Below are positions 48,848-60,599 of a DNA stretch of 64,000 bases, in pieces. The notes under the pieces were generated by a model. It searched no databases. It saw only the letters and a list, made by a program, of their open reading frames with translations, and had not been told where the DNA came from. The stretch is taken from contig CM057835.1 of NCBI GenBank assembly GCA_030068075.1, positions 43,754,215 through 43,818,214 on the forward strand, read 5' to 3'. The stretch comes from Paguma larvata. Lineage: Eukaryota > Chordata > Mammalia > Carnivora > Viverridae. The translations under genes and the position numbers were made by a program. Every line of letters begins with the position of its first letter. The stretch's first letter is position 1.

Positions 48848-49040
48848 AGAGGGGCTCCTGGGTGGCTCGGTGGGTTAAACGTCTGACTTTTGCAGAACTG
48901 AATACATCTCACAGTTCATGAGTTCAAGCCCCGAGTCAGGCTCTCTGCTATCGGTGCAGAGCCCACCGCCCCTCCCTCTCTCTTTCCCTCCCCTACTCTC
49001 TCTTTCAAAAATAAATAAACATTCAAGAAGAAAAAAAAAA
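48848..49040 (+). mobile_element. Carnivore SINE, second of a head-to-tail pair
   Basis: Head 'ggggctcctgggtggctcgg', tail 'aaataaataaacattcaaga'. It sits in the A-rich tail of the preceding SINE, so it most likely inserted there second. Confidence 0.93.
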
Positions 49041-49369
49041 AACGCAGACTTGCACCCCACCCTAGATCAATCAAATGCAAATACAGTTTTTAACCAAATC
49101 CTGAGTGATCCGGTGTCACATGTGAGTTAGAGAAACAGTGCTCTCGCTTGAGAGGCTTGTCCTGGGGCTCGGATTCAGACCCAGGAGCTCCGGACTGATA
49201 AAGGCACCTGCCAAATAGCCACCCACACAAAGATTAGGATTAGAGAGGGTTTTCCGGCAACGGGCATAGGCAGGCCCAAGCCTGGGGGCCTCCCCTCGCT
49301 TACGCCTCGTGCGCAACTCCAGGAGCAAGAGTGTGTACGTTTCACAAGGACTAGCTGATTCGTGTCTTA

Positions 49370-49455
49370 GTTTCCCGCCGCAACCCTGTGAAGTGGGCGG
49401 GGAAACAATCATCCCACTTCATAGATGAGAAAACGGAGTCTCAGGTATACCCAGT
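49370..49455 (-). repeat. MIR fragment, reverse orientation
   Basis: 'cgcaaccctgtgaagtgggc' followed by 'tagatgagaaaacggagtct' matches part of reversed MIR. Confidence 0.5.
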
Positions 49456-49748
49456 GCTTGGCTTCGTCTCCCGTGGCTGCCTGAGGATGGAGACGAGTGG
49501 GGCTGGGATCACGGGGAGACGTGTGGGGCAGTTACCTCAGCCACTGCGTTTGAAGGAGACCAACAAACTCTGTAAGCGAGAGAGTAACGTTCGGATGCAG
49601 TATGTGTTTGGAATCAAAATTAATATAAAAAGCTCTGTGATGAACGAAATACCACGCTTTCAAGAAAGACCAGAGCCAAGAGGGCTGGAGTTAGATGAGG
49701 AAAGTGAGGCCTAGCCATGCAGATGCAGGGCCGGGTCCTGTCTTCATT
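49456..49748. other. Unique sequence between repeats
   Basis: The 108-aa frame at 49388-49714 overlaps an MIR fragment and is not called. Confidence 0.35.
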
Positions 49749-49757
49749 GAAAATTTC

Positions 49758-49975
49758 GAGGGGCGCCTGGTGGCTCAGTCGGTTAAGCCACCGACTCCAG
49801 CTCAGGTTACGATCTCACGGTTCATGAGTTGGAGCCCCGCGTCGGGCTCTGTGCTGACAGCTCCGGGTTTGGAGCCTGCTTCAGAGTCTGGGTCTCCCTC
49901 TCTCTCTGCCCCTTTCCCTCTTGCACTCTGTGTGTCTCTCTCTCAAAATAAATAAACATTAAAAGAAGAAAAAAA
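49758..49975 (+). mobile_element. Felid SINE (SINEC_Fc type)
   Basis: Head 'ggggcgcctggtggctcagt' and A/G-rich tail. Direct repeat 'gaaaattt' at 49749-49756 and 49976-49983. One base is missing in the GGGTGG box A region. Confidence 0.95.
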
Positions 49976-50434
49976 GAAAATTTTGATATTTTTGTTCAAA
50001 TGTCAGGGGGTGGGGTTTGCATTCATTTCATTTTTGTTTCCAAATATTATTTCTCTGGCTTTCCGAGTTGCTCAGCACTTCCTTCAGGTTTTTACCCAAG
50101 GCAGGTTTCTCACTCACCAGTCTGCTCAGCTCTCAGAAGGCCTTTAGCCAATATGTGCGTGTGGCTTGGAGAGGTAGATTGCCTGGTTCAGATCGGTGGT
50201 CCGCCACTTCCTCACTGCATTCGCTCGTTGGGGCAAGTCTGTGAAGCTTTCCACCTTTAGTTTCTTCTCTGTAAAACAGATGGCTTTTAACAAAGTTCCA
50301 TTCTGTACAAGTAAAGAAAGACTGATACGCAGTCCAAATGCATAGTTCGAAGGTCTGGTTTATCCCAAGGATCAAATTCAAATTTTCAACAAGATGGGCA
50401 GCATTTTCTTGGAGTTATCCTCTATCAACGTAAA
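49976..50434. other. Unique non-coding sequence
   Basis: Nothing recognised. An MIR-like word pair near 50190-50285 ('gcctggttcagatcggtggt', 'ctctgtaaaacagatggctt') is too weak to call. Confidence 0.35.
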
Positions 50435-50633
50435 TCTATTTGTTTGTTTGTTTGTTTATTTATTTTTATGTTTTAGTGAGAGAGACCACACACACGCGCA
50501 AGCAGAAGAAGGACAGAGAGGGGGAGAGAGAGAATCTTGAGCAGGCTCCATGCTTAGTGCATGGGGCTCAATCCCATGACCTGAGCCGAAACCAAGAGTT
50601 GGAGACTCAACCAACTGAGCCATCCCCGCGCCC
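50435..50633 (-). mobile_element. Carnivore SINE (older subfamily)
   Basis: Reversed tail with (GTTT)n, 'ggctccatgcttagtgcatg', 'aactgagccatccccgcgcc'. Direct repeats 'ctatcaa' at 50422 and 50634. Confidence 0.92.
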
Positions 50634-50640
50634 CTATCAA

Positions 50641-51100
50641 TATAATTTTTTAATTAAATTTTTAAAAATGTTTATTTTGAGGGGCGCCTGGGTGGCTCAG
50701 TCGGTTAAGTGTCTGACTTCGGCTCAGGTCATGATCTCGCGGTCTGTGAGTTCGAGCCCCGCATCGGGCTCTGTGCTGACAGCTCAGAGCCTGGAGCCTG
50801 CTTCAGATTCTGTGTCTCCCTCTCTCTACCCCTCCCCCACTCATGCTCTGTCTCTCTCGGTCTCAAAAATAAATAAACATTAAAAAAAATTTTTTTAATA
50901 AAAAAAAATGTTTATTTTGAGAGAGAGAGAGAGCATGAGCAGGGGAGAGGCAGAGAGAGAAGGAGAGAGAGACTCCCAAACAGGTTCCGTGATGTCAGCA
51001 CAGAGCCCGACTGGGGGCTCAGACTCACAAACCGGGAGATCATGACCTGAGGCAAAATCAAGAATCGGACACTTAACAGACTGAACCACCCAGGCTCCCC
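50641..51100 (-). mobile_element. Carnivore SINE interrupted by a younger, opposite SINE
   Basis: The reversed A/T-rich tail lies at 50641-50680 and the body resumes at about 50901 ('gagagcatgagcaggggaga' ... 'gaaccacccaggctcccc' at 51100). The break falls at 'atgtttattttga', which is present on both sides of the inserted element. Confidence 0.92.
50681..50898 (+). mobile_element. Felid SINE (SINEC_Fc type) nested in a minus-strand SINE
   Basis: Near-consensus head 'ggggcgcctgggtggctcag' and tail 'aaataaataaacattaaaaa'. The target duplication (aaaaatgtttattttga at 50664-50680 and about 50904-50920) is host SINE sequence. A frame of 147 aa (50440-50883) spans two SINEs and is not a gene. Confidence 0.97.
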
Positions 51101-51539
51101 TAAATATAAATTTCAAGTGCACACATGCGATCATATCGTATGTACTGTTGTTTTAGCTCACTCTTTCTCTTTTCTCTTGATGCCTCCTTCCCCCCTTTCC
51201 CTTCCATTCCCTCCTGTTGTAATGCTTATTAACGTACCTAATGTATATGTTTCCGAATTTTCCTTCATGGACTTTTAATGAGTTGCATACACAACATACA
51301 CACATGTGCACAGATGCACATTTGGGTGTGGGGGCGGGGTCATTGCTTCACAAACGTGGGATTACATTGTTAATGTTTTTCTGCACCTCAGGTAGAAACA
51401 GTATCTTGAAGAAATCCCTCCAAGCCACTCGGTGTACCTCTATGTTTTCTTTTTTCACTGACAGTACACAAGTCCCTGAGGGGGGCTACAGTCACCCATT
51501 CTGTATCAATGAGGATTCATTTGTCTTCTAATCTGTGCC
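51101..51539. other. AT-rich non-coding sequence, possibly the start of the L1 to the right
   Basis: May be the 3' UTR of the minus-strand L1 that follows, but the match is too weak to draw a boundary. Confidence 0.35.
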
Positions 51540-52879
51540 TCTCTGGATACTACTCTAAGTAGGCATCTTGAGGCATATATTCTAATACTGTGGCTTAATT
51601 TTCCCTCTTCTAAAGTTGGCATAAATGGAAACATCCAGTTTGGACTCTTTTGTGTCTGAATGATTCTGTCAGCACAATGTTTTTGAAATTAAACCATGTT
51701 GTTGCATGTAGAATATGTTCCTTTTTTACACCTGAGTGCGATTCCATTGTCTGCCCATATCGCGGTTTGCCTCTCTATTCTTCTGAGTATGTATATTTTA
51801 AATTTTACTGGATAAGGCTAGATTTCTTTCCTCGAATGCTATAAAATTCACATATCCACCAATGGTGTATGTTATAGTCGTTTTTAGGTTTGACTGGCCT
51901 GCTGATCGTGACGTGACATCTCCTTATCACTTAATTTGCATTTCCCCAACTATGGTAAACTCAAGCATCTTTCTTACACTCGTTGGCTCTCTGGGTTTGT
52001 GTTTCTTTGCCCTTTCGTATTCTTTGATCATTTTTTCTGTTGAGGTGCCAATTTCTAAAATTTATTTCTATTTATATAAATTCCTTTATTCTTATGTAAT
52101 TAATTCCCATATTGTATAAATACTTTAATACTTGCCCCTACAAGTATTTTGATTTTGTTTATATATCTTTTACCATGTACATTTTTAATGTGGTCAAGTC
52201 TATTATTTTAGAGTCTCTGTGTTTTCCAGTCTTCTTAAGATTTCTTTGTCCACAGGTTGTACGCATAGTCTCCTAGATATTGCTGCAATATTTTGTCCTG
52301 TTTTATTGTTTACCATTAAGGCTTTACTCTGTGGGGAATGTATTTTTGTATATGGCGTAAAATAGGAGTTTTGTTTTATTTTATTTCAGATAGAGAGCCT
52401 GCTATACTGGCCTCATTTTTAGAATAATTTATTATTTTCCCACTAAATTGAGCTACCACACTTGATATATAATGTATATTAAATGATCATATATAAGATA
52501 CTTCTGGATTCTCTTTTCTTTTCCACTGATCCATTTCTCATTCTCATACTAATAAGATATTTCTTTCGTAATGGCTTTATAGTATATTCTGATGTAATGG
52601 TGAGACAATTACCCTGTTCCTGTTCTTTTTTATTCTTTCTTGGTTATTGAGTATTTATTTTTCCTTATGAACTTTAAAACCATTTGATCCAGCCTCTACC
52701 TCCCCCCAAAAAAGCCTGCAATTGTCACTGTAATAGCATCATATTTATATATTTGGGGGAGAACTAACTGCGCGTGGTGTTCTGCCATCTCACCAAGATG
52801 CGGTCTTTCTTTCCATTTGTGCACACTTTGTTTTGTGGCCCTTAGTAAGGTCAGTTTTATTCATATAAATGTATTTTTG

Positions 52880-53089
52880 GGGGCGCCTGGGTGGCTCAGT
52901 CAGTTGAGCGTCCGACTTCAGCTCAGGTCATGATCTAGCGGTCTGTGAGTTCGAGCCCTGCATCGGGCTCTGTGCTGATGGCTCGGAGCCTGGAGCCTGC
53001 TTCGGATTCTGTGTCTCCCTCTCTCTCTCTCTGACCCTCCCCCACTCATGCTTTGTCTCTCCTGCTCTCAAAAATAAATAAAAACATTT
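52880..53089 (+). mobile_element. Felid SINE (SINEC_Fc type) inside the L1
   Basis: Near-consensus. Perfect 13-bp duplication 'aaatgtatttttg' at 52867-52879 and 53090-53102. Confidence 0.98.
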
Positions 53090-53452
53090 AAATGTATTTT
53101 TGTTATTAGCTGTAATCCCTGATATTTTTGCTCACTATTTTATACATAGAATATTTTTCTTTTCCATGTCTGTATGATTCTTGTTAGAGTAAATAAAAGC
53201 TAACAATTTATGTATTATATCCTGATTCTTAAATGTTCTTCTTAATTATCATGCTTAAAAAAAACCCACTAGGATCTCTTGAATTTTATATCATGAGCGA
53301 AAATGCACAGTATTTATTTCCCTTCTCGAGTGTTTATTTTACTCATTTTCTTTTTTTTTTATTACATTCACTAGATCTCTCAAGACAAAGTCAAGCTGTA
53401 ATGGTCATAACAGGCTTTTCTGTCTAGACCTTGATTTTAAATGAAATGGTTT

Positions 53453-53688
53453 TATTTTATTTATTTATTTATTTATTTATTTAATTTTTTTGAGAGAGAG
53501 CAAGTGGGAGAGAGGGGCAGAAAGAGAGAGAGAGAGAGAGAGCAAGTGGGAGAGAGGGGCAGAAAGAGAGAGAGAGAGAGAGAGAGAACAAGTGGGAGAG
53601 AGGGGCAGAAAGAGAGAGAGAGAGAGAGCAAGTGGGAGAGAGGGGCAGAAAGAGAGAGAGAGAGACAGAGCAAGTGGGAGAGAGGGGC

Positions 53689-53723
<35 letters not shown>

Positions 53724-53774
53724 AAGTGGGGGAGGGTAGCAGAGAGAGAGAGAGAGGACAGAGCCAGGAGCCCC
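53453..53774 (-). mobile_element. SINE remnant expanded into a GA-rich minisatellite
   Basis: Bounded by the 15-bp duplication 'taaatgaaatggttt' (53438-53452) and 'taaataaaatggttt' (53775-53789), which proves a retrotransposed origin. The A-tail side shows (TTTA)n. At the other end only about 14 bases of SINE head survive ('gagccaggagcccc'). The tRNA-related body has been lost. In its place are six copies of a unit containing 'agcaagtgggagagaggggc', starting near 53499, 53541, 53587, 53627, 53669 and 53721, separated by (GA)n of variable length. The unit resembles the reversed SINE CT-rich region (gagcatgagcaggggagggg). Four overlapping low-complexity frames here are artefacts. Confidence 0.92.
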
Positions 53775-54181
53775 TAAATAAAATGGTTTCGTTGTTGTCA
53801 TGAAGACAATTAGTGGAGGGTTTTTGGAAGTATTTTTATTATATTTAAGTGCTTTCCTTATAGTCATCTTTTAGTTAGAGTTTACTTAGGAATGTCTACT
53901 ACATTGAATATCTTTCAAGCATCTATTGATAAAATCATACCAATTTTCTCCCTTGATTTGTTGAAGTCCTGATATGTTAACCAATTTCCTGATATCGAAA
54001 TACTTTCACATTCCTGAATAAACTCTCATTGGTTTATTGATATGCTTTTTGATCGAATTCCAATTAGAACTTTTGTGTCTATGTTTATAAATAAAATGCA
54101 GTTTTTCACAAAGGAGATTTTCATAAATTTCTGCAGAAGAATTGTATCATCTGACAGCTACTGGGAATATTACCACAACCA

Positions 54182-54206
54182 GTATTTTTTTTTATGTTTT
54201 TTTATT

Positions 54207-54246
<40 letters not shown>

Positions 54247-54424
54247 CATGAGCAAGGGAGGAGCAGAGAAAGACAGAGACACAGAATTCAAAGCAGGTTT
54301 CAGGCTCTGAGCACAGAGTCTGATATGAGCACAGAGTCTGATAATGATTTGAACTCACGAACCATGAGATCGTGACCTGAGCCGAAGTTGGACGCTTAAC
54401 TGACTGAGCCACCTAGGCGCCCCC
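54182..54424 (-). mobile_element. Felid SINE with (GA)n and an 18-bp internal tandem duplication
   Basis: Reversed SINE with a (GA)15 run at 54211-54240 and head end 'gagccacctaggcgcccc'. The segment 'gagcacagagtctgata' is present twice in tandem (54309 and 54327). Target repeat 'ccacaa(c/t)ca' at 54173-54181 and 54424-54432. Confidence 0.95.
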
Positions 54425-54432
54425 CACAATCA

Positions 54433-55149
54433 ATCTTACTAGAAAGTATTTATAAGTCCTGGGAAGATATCAAGATCAAAGTAGCAGATACAAGTTTTCC
54501 AAAATTCTAAAATTTCCCCTGAAAACTTTAATTGTATCCTTGGCAACAAATACTATCAGTTGCTTGCCTGCAAGAGACGGGCATCCTACATTCATTTTCA
54601 AGAAAATGTCTGCTTGTTACCCAAGTATCAATAACCATAATTTGTCCGTTGATGGTTCTCTCAAGTAAAAATGGCTCCACAAAAAAGTGACTCGTCCGTC
54701 TCGCAACTCAGTCACACGGACACTTTTCCTTGAGACAACCTTCATACTTCAGTATGCAGCCGAAGTGCTTTCTCCGCTTTGCAGCTAGCCACGCAGAATA
54801 CTAAAGAGACATGTACTCAAGGGCCGAGATTTCATAAAACTAATGATTTTTACTGCTTCATCAAGGGCATTCTTAAGTGAGCGGACATTTTTAAAAACTG
54901 AGTGTAGGGCACTGAAAAACCGTGACCGCTGGTGCTATTTGGTGTCATTGCCTTTATTATCGGTAGGGCACCGGCAGTTTCACCCACCATTGCTTTTACA
55001 CCATTCGTGAAATGTCAACACTGTGACAAAGCAGGTAACAGCTCGGTATCATTTTGAATACAGGTTCGACCTTCTAGAACTCCTGAACGGGTCTTAGGGG
55101 CCCTCGGGGTCCTGTGGAACATGCTTTAGAAACCACTGCTCTCGCCAGA
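54433..55149. other. Single-copy non-coding sequence
   Basis: A weak MER-like phrase at 55070-55140 ('catgctttagaaaccactgc'). No gene seen. Confidence 0.4.
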
Positions 55150-55550
55150 TTGAGCTCCATTTCTGTTTTTGAGAGAGCCAAACTCTTTCCCACCTCAGGG
55201 ACTTTGCACGTACTGGTCCCTCTGACTGGAATGCTGATCCCACACTTGACCTGGTCAACTTTCTTCCTCATCCTCCAGTTTCCAGTTCAAATGACTCTTT
55301 CGCAGGGAACCTAATCCTCGGCCTCCTGCTCAGTTAGGCTCTGTCCCCACGTTCTGTGCTTTCAGTTAGCCTTGACATTTCTAGCATAGCTCTCATTACA
55401 GTTTTAATTTACATGTGACTCAGGTGTTTATCCATCAACGTCTGGTCCCCCAGGAGTGTAAGCTTCTTAATCCTGTGCACCTTTTCTGTTTCAGTGTCCC
55501 CCTCACCCGGCACAATGCACTCAATCACTATTATTGAATAAATGCATGGC
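55150..55550 (+). repeat. L2 LINE 3' end
   Basis: 'cagggactttgcacgtactg', 'ctgactggaatgctgatccc', 'caccttttctgtttcagtgt', 'ggcacaatgcactcaatcac' and 'attgaataaatgcatgg' run through the L2 3' terminal consensus in order. The frames of about 65 aa on both strands are relics. Confidence 0.75.
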
Positions 55551-55571
55551 GGAATGATCTGGTTTGCCTAT

Positions 55572-55638
55572 GACTGGTTGGCTCGGGTGGTAAGCTTGAA
55601 GCATTGAGGCCAAGGTCACGGGTTGGATCTACCGCACT
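55572..55638 (+). repeat. tRNA-Ile-like SINE or tRNA relic
   Basis: 'gactggttggctcgggtggt' resembles the 5' half of tRNA-Ile(AAT) including the box A region. 'caaggtcacgggttggatct' resembles its box B. The middle is shortened and stems would not pair well, so this is not a working tRNA gene. It is probably an ancient tRNA-derived SINE. Confidence 0.5.
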
Positions 55639-55639
55639 C

Positions 55640-57855
55640 TTTGCCTCTTGTCTACCCCAAGCGTCAGATTTTCCTTCCCAGAGCTGTACTGCAGGTGAAC
55701 CGGGATAAAGGCTGCAGGTGAATAAAGGCAGATCCTACCCTGTTCATAGGAAAGGCATTCAAAGCTTTCCCTCTGAATAATTTCTCGTGGTTTTGTTGTC
55801 ATCCGCAAAGCCAGAAAGACAACTACAGCACTTCCCCGTCATCGGAGACCTACTTTAACTTCCTGAGACTGTGAAATCGTTCTTATTTGTTCATTTACTG
55901 AAAATCCCCTGGTCCCCCAGCAAATACACACGCCTTGCAGAACCTTGAAAAGTCATCGGAAACTATCCAGCAGTTATGAGCCATAGTTTAAAAACCTCTG
56001 AACTAACAAAATTATCATTCCGTCCCAGATTTAAACTGAATTGTGGTGATTATAGCGTATACTCTGCAGTTATGGTTGAGAGGGCAATTTAATTAGAAGC
56101 CTCTATCTTGAGGCTAACTCCACCCTGGACCCCCTCCCCCCAAAAATAATTCTTTAGGATGAAATTTCTAATGCTGTCTTGCAGCCTAAAGGTATGTTTT
56201 CTTGTAGAAAGTTGAGTGAGATTCCATTTAGGCTATTTTTAAAACTCAAGAGAAAGGGCAAAAGAGGGGATTTCACCACTTAAGAAATCACTGAGACACT
56301 TTTTTACTATTTTTTTCCCCAAATGCAAACTGCTTCCCTCAGAACTTTCAAGTTGTCCTTTTTAGTGCCTTTGACATGTTTGAAGAAATTTGATAGAGCT
56401 GTGGTGAAGTCGTTGACAAAGTGTGTATTGCTCAGATGAAGATTTTTTTCCCCCTCTTTAAAAGAAACTTGCATGGAAATGCTACATGCGGAATTAGGCT
56501 CAAAATCAAATCTATGACTCTAAGTGGGGGGTGGTATACCGATAATAGACTCATAACATCTTACCAATGAAAAGCCATTGGTTAATCATGTGGTATTTGC
56601 TAAAAATGACCTTAGGAATCATTTGGCCTGGGTCTTGTCTTACTGGTATGAAAACGGAGGCCCAAGGAGGTACAAAAATATTTTAGTCGAGCTGAAGGAT
56701 AAATGAAATATCCTGAAACATGTGCCCCTTTTCACATGTTTAATTAAGCGTGTTTTGTGAAAACATGTTTCACACTAATAATTAAGCAAAAGAAAAAGCG
56801 ACAGCCACTGGACCAGTCTAGAGGGAAAGGAGGGCCCCCAGCCTGGGAGGGTTATTAATGCCCACCATCTTGGCAGATCACATGCTAAGGGTGAGGATGG
56901 GGACCAAGAGCATCATCGTGGCAGCAAACTGACCCACGGGAGCTCTCCTCTGCCTTCTTTCAATCCAGTACTGGAAAAGAATTCCACCAACGAGTTCCCG
57001 GGCCCAGAGAGAGGACCGAGGGCTGTCTCCTTTATGGGTACCTCAGTACCGTCATGACTTCCTCAAGAGTGGCCACGAATTTTGGGCCTAGATCACACTG
57101 TGCTAATAATGCATCACTCTTTTCAAATCATATCACTAAAAAACGCACTCACATGTGTAAAATTCAAACGCAGCATCCAAGCCTGAATTCAAATAAATGT
57201 TAAAATGCATAGTGGTGTTTTTTGAAAATAACTTGTTGCACTCGACTAATGTAAGGGACGGTCAGGCGCCAAAGGTACATGTCACGGCAAAGGAGCGTGT
57301 CCTCGGAAGGCTCAGGTTCCACAAAGGGAATTTTCTGGAACCGTGACCAATGCATTTGGATAGTTAGTGGTAGGGCTGACCTATGGTGTAATTAAAGGTG
57401 ATGTTATAATATGAGTTACACCATACAAAATTGCCGAAGTTTGATTACCCTGATCCCCCCCCTCCCTCCCCACCAAAATTACAGCTCCATGTGGGTCAGT
57501 CTCATGTGGGTGAATCTAGAAGCATGGTATGAATTTTCACAATGGTTAAGCTGACTAGCATTAAGCTTTTGTGACAGACAAATCAAACACTAGAATCAAA
57601 TTAAGGAAAGTCAGTAAAATCCTTAGAAAAAAAATCAGAAGGCCATAAAGCACAGTACACTGTCACTACTTTCCAAGTTCCAGTTCCCAAGTGCAAAGGG
57701 TGATAGAACACTATATCCCAAAGGAGAATAGGTCCTTAGCTCAGTCGGGGAAAGTTTGAGAAGCGTGTACGGCCTAAGATAGGCCTTGAAATCTTCAAAA
57801 GATTTCTAGAAAGAGGGAGCGGTAATTAAGGAAGGAAGAAGAAGCACCACCATGT
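55640..57855. other. Single-copy non-coding sequence
   Basis: Two kilobases without identifiable repeats. The stretches 56040-56110 ('gggcaatttaattagaagcc') and 56690-56800 (ATTA-rich) look like candidate conserved non-coding elements. No open frames of note. Confidence 0.45.
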
Positions 57856-57859
57856 CCCA

Positions 57860-58245
57860 CTCTGAGCCTTTGCTCAGCCACACGGCCTCCTGTTAGTTTC
57901 TGGAACCCTCCAAGTTGTTTCCTGCTACAGGGCTTTCCCACCAGCTGCTCCCTTTGGAATGTTCTTCCCCCTCCTCTATCCAGGGCCAGTTCCTGTTTCT
58001 CGGTAAATATTAAATGCCATTTCCTCAGAGAAGCCTTTCCTGACGACTCAGCCTAAAACAGCCTTCCCTCTGTTTAACCTTTCTCTATCATTTTCTTTTC
58101 TTCATAGAATTTACCAGTATGTAAAAATTATTATTTTTTTTAGTTCTTGTGATTGTTTTTTATATGGTCCCTCCAAGCCTCATCCTAGGTTAGCCTTGTG
58201 AGAGCAAGGCTTTACTGGAACAGTGCCTCGTCTATAATAGGCTTA
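57860..58245 (+). repeat. L2 LINE 3' end
   Basis: 'tttggaatgttcttccccct', 'catttcctcagagaagcctt', 'tcctgacgactcagcctaaa' and 'aacagtgcctcgtctataat' follow the L2 3' consensus. Confidence 0.75.
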
Positions 58246-58590
58246 GGCTGTTAGGATGGTCTTGACTGCAAGCAACAGAAAGGCCTCATTTAACTAGCTT
58301 AAGCAATAAAGGGGTTTTATTGGCTCATGTACCTATAAAGCCCAGTGTCCCATGTTGTCAAGGAAAGATCTAGTTTCTTCTTTAGTTCCAGGCTTCACAC
58401 GCATGCGTACATCATCCAGGAGAGACAGCATCTCTGTCTTAGGATTCAAGAATCCAAAAATCTGGTTGGCTTGATTTGGGTCACTCTGCGTGCTCTCCCC
58501 AAAGCAATGATGGTAGCAGGAATGGGGACGTGCCAGGCCAGGGGGACTATGTGAATAAGTGGAAACCATCAGGAAATACTGGATCCTGTC
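58246..58590 (+). repeat. Ancient interspersed repeat, family not assigned (copy 2 of 3)
   Basis: 'actagcttaagcaataaagg', 'ggttttattggctcatgtac' and 'ccaggcttcacacgc' parallel the copies at 2280-2700 and 61505-61830. Overlapping frames on both strands here are relics. Confidence 0.5.
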
Positions 58591-60599
58591 AGGAAGGGGA
58601 AATGGGGAGACGAAAGCACCCGTACTTCACCACCAAAATGGGCAGGCATGAAGTTGCCTGGAACTTCTCATAGTGTGGAGGAACAGTGTCATCGGGCACT
58701 AAGGCAGAGTAGCTAAAACGGGGCTGACGTTGAAGATCTAAAGGGAAGAGGAGTTTGCAGTTTGCAGACATAGCGAGAAAAAGGTGGGGAGTGGGGAGGC
58801 CAATGAAGAGTTCGTCTAGGCACTTGGGAAAGGCCCGGGTCAGACAGTAAATATGAAAGAATGTCAGAGATAGAAAAGGTGTTCAAAGCAAAGATGAGCC
58901 AGAGTTAGTGGCTGATGAAAAAGGAATGAATGAAAGATGGTCTGCCATGTCCCTTCTTTCAACTCCCCATGCTCCCCAGGCATGCCCTCTCCAGCCCCAA
59001 GGCCCCCACGCACCCTGGCATCTCCCCCACCCCCCTCTGCACCCTCACCCTTTTTTTCACCCATTATCATGGCCTGTGTATTTGTTACCTTCTCATTGCC
59101 TTCCCCACCAGACCTTGGCTCTAAGAGCAATGGCCGGCAAGGGTGCCTCGGTCCGGATCTGGGTCCAAGTCTGGGTTCAAAGAAAATTTAGCAAGTGAGC
59201 TGTTAGCAGGCAGAGATGCTGGGAAAGAGAGACAGTTTATGGGGAGAAGACAGCGCCTTTGATGTGCGGAAAGTTGGGTCTCTGGAAGACATCCAAGTGA
59301 AAATATAAAGAATTTAGACCTTTAGAGATCTCAGTCCAGTGTTTTCCCAAAATGAGACCCATCTTCCCTGGCCTGGAACCTCTCACCTCTGCCTCTTCTC
59401 CTCCTTGTACTTGTCATGACTTGGTTCCCCTGCCTGCCTCACCCTCTCTCTGCTCCTTACTTCCCTATCCTCATTAATAGAGATGTTAGATAGCTTGCAA
59501 TCCATAGTTTTATTAGATTGAGAAATGTTGGCCCTAATAAATCCCTTTATTTTGCAAATTAAAGATATATATATTTATATAGAGAAAATTTTCTATTATA
59601 ATTCTATATTCTGTATTCTATATATCTATATATAGAAATATAGTCTATATATTCCATGTTATATTGAAATATACTATATATATATTCCAGAGATCTAAGT
59701 GCCTTACTCAAAGCCACACACCTAGGAAGAGAGAAAACCTGAACTAGAATCCATGCTTTTGTTTTTAAAAAATTGCTGCTCCTTAGCCCATATTCAGTAC
59801 AGAAACGTGGGCTGAGCCCTGGGAATGGGTTGCCTGAAATCCTGAACTTCTTAATGCCTTTCTGGAACCAATTTAATTCCCCTACAAAGAGACCACAGAA
59901 AGTACACACGGACCCTCAGATGCATATTTTGTTCCTTTTTAACACGGACTAAAACGTGCTGTGGGGAAGACGTGTCGGCACTGTTAAAGAAGGATTTGGC
60001 TTTTTCAGTGCCTTTAAATAAGAGAAAGTGTGCTCACAAACCAACTCTGCACGAACAGTTCTTATTTCTTAGAAAAAAAAAAAAAACACTACCAAAGGTC
60101 AAACTAGCCAACAGGTCGGCGTTCACAGCAGCTCTGGCCTGCCCCCTTGTGCACACTTCCTATTAGCGCATTTTGTCAGGGCAGCTCCGGGGCGGGGGAG
60201 GAGGGGGGTGAAGGTCGGACTCTTTTTCACTTTCACCTTCCTTCCTCTCTCCCCACATCGTCCCTCCTTCTCCCCTGCCTCCACTCACAGCCCAAATGAC
60301 AGAATCAGCCCAGGGACAGCTTGGATTTTTGTGTGACTGTGAAATCGCCTCCCCTCCCCTCAGTGTTGAGCCATTCAGTCAACAGGTGGTTTGTGGAACA
60401 ACTAGAAAGCACTGAATTCAGGGGTAAGGGCATAGGTGGCCCCCGACTTCACAGAACTTCCAGTCTAACAGCAACAAGTAAACACCACTTTGTGAAGAAA
60501 TTCTTTTTTCGGTTAGGTGACGGGCATCATTTCAGGTGTTTGAGGATGAGTGCTATCCAGTAAATGAAATCACACCTCTACCTTCATCTCTCTCTCTCT
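58591..60599. other. Non-coding sequence with an AT microsatellite-like tract
   Basis: 59560-59692 is almost pure A/T with repeated TATATA/CTATAT words. A-run at 60071-60085. Pyrimidine-rich 58960-59100 yields three overlapping frames. 60375-60500 resembles the old CATTCAACAAATATTT class. No gene seen. Confidence 0.4.

Larger units (their letters stand above)
51540..54181 (-). mobile_element. Old L1 (ORF2 and 3' UTR), reverse orientation, with three nested SINEs
   Basis: Plus-strand words such as 'ccatgttgttgcatgtagaa', 'cttaatttgcatttccccaa', 'atgtggtcaagtctattatt', 'tttgatccagcctctacctc', 'gtcaagctgtaatggtcata' and 'cattcctgaataaactctca' keep the order of reversed L1 3' UTR and ORF2. Stops are frequent. 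It extends further into ORF2 than the other L1 copies here, but still lacks ORF1 and a 5' UTR. Confidence 0.85.

Noticed and set aside
53441..53867. Four overlapping Glu/Arg and Ser/Leu frames of 66-128 aa
   Set aside because: Translations of the GA-rich minisatellite.
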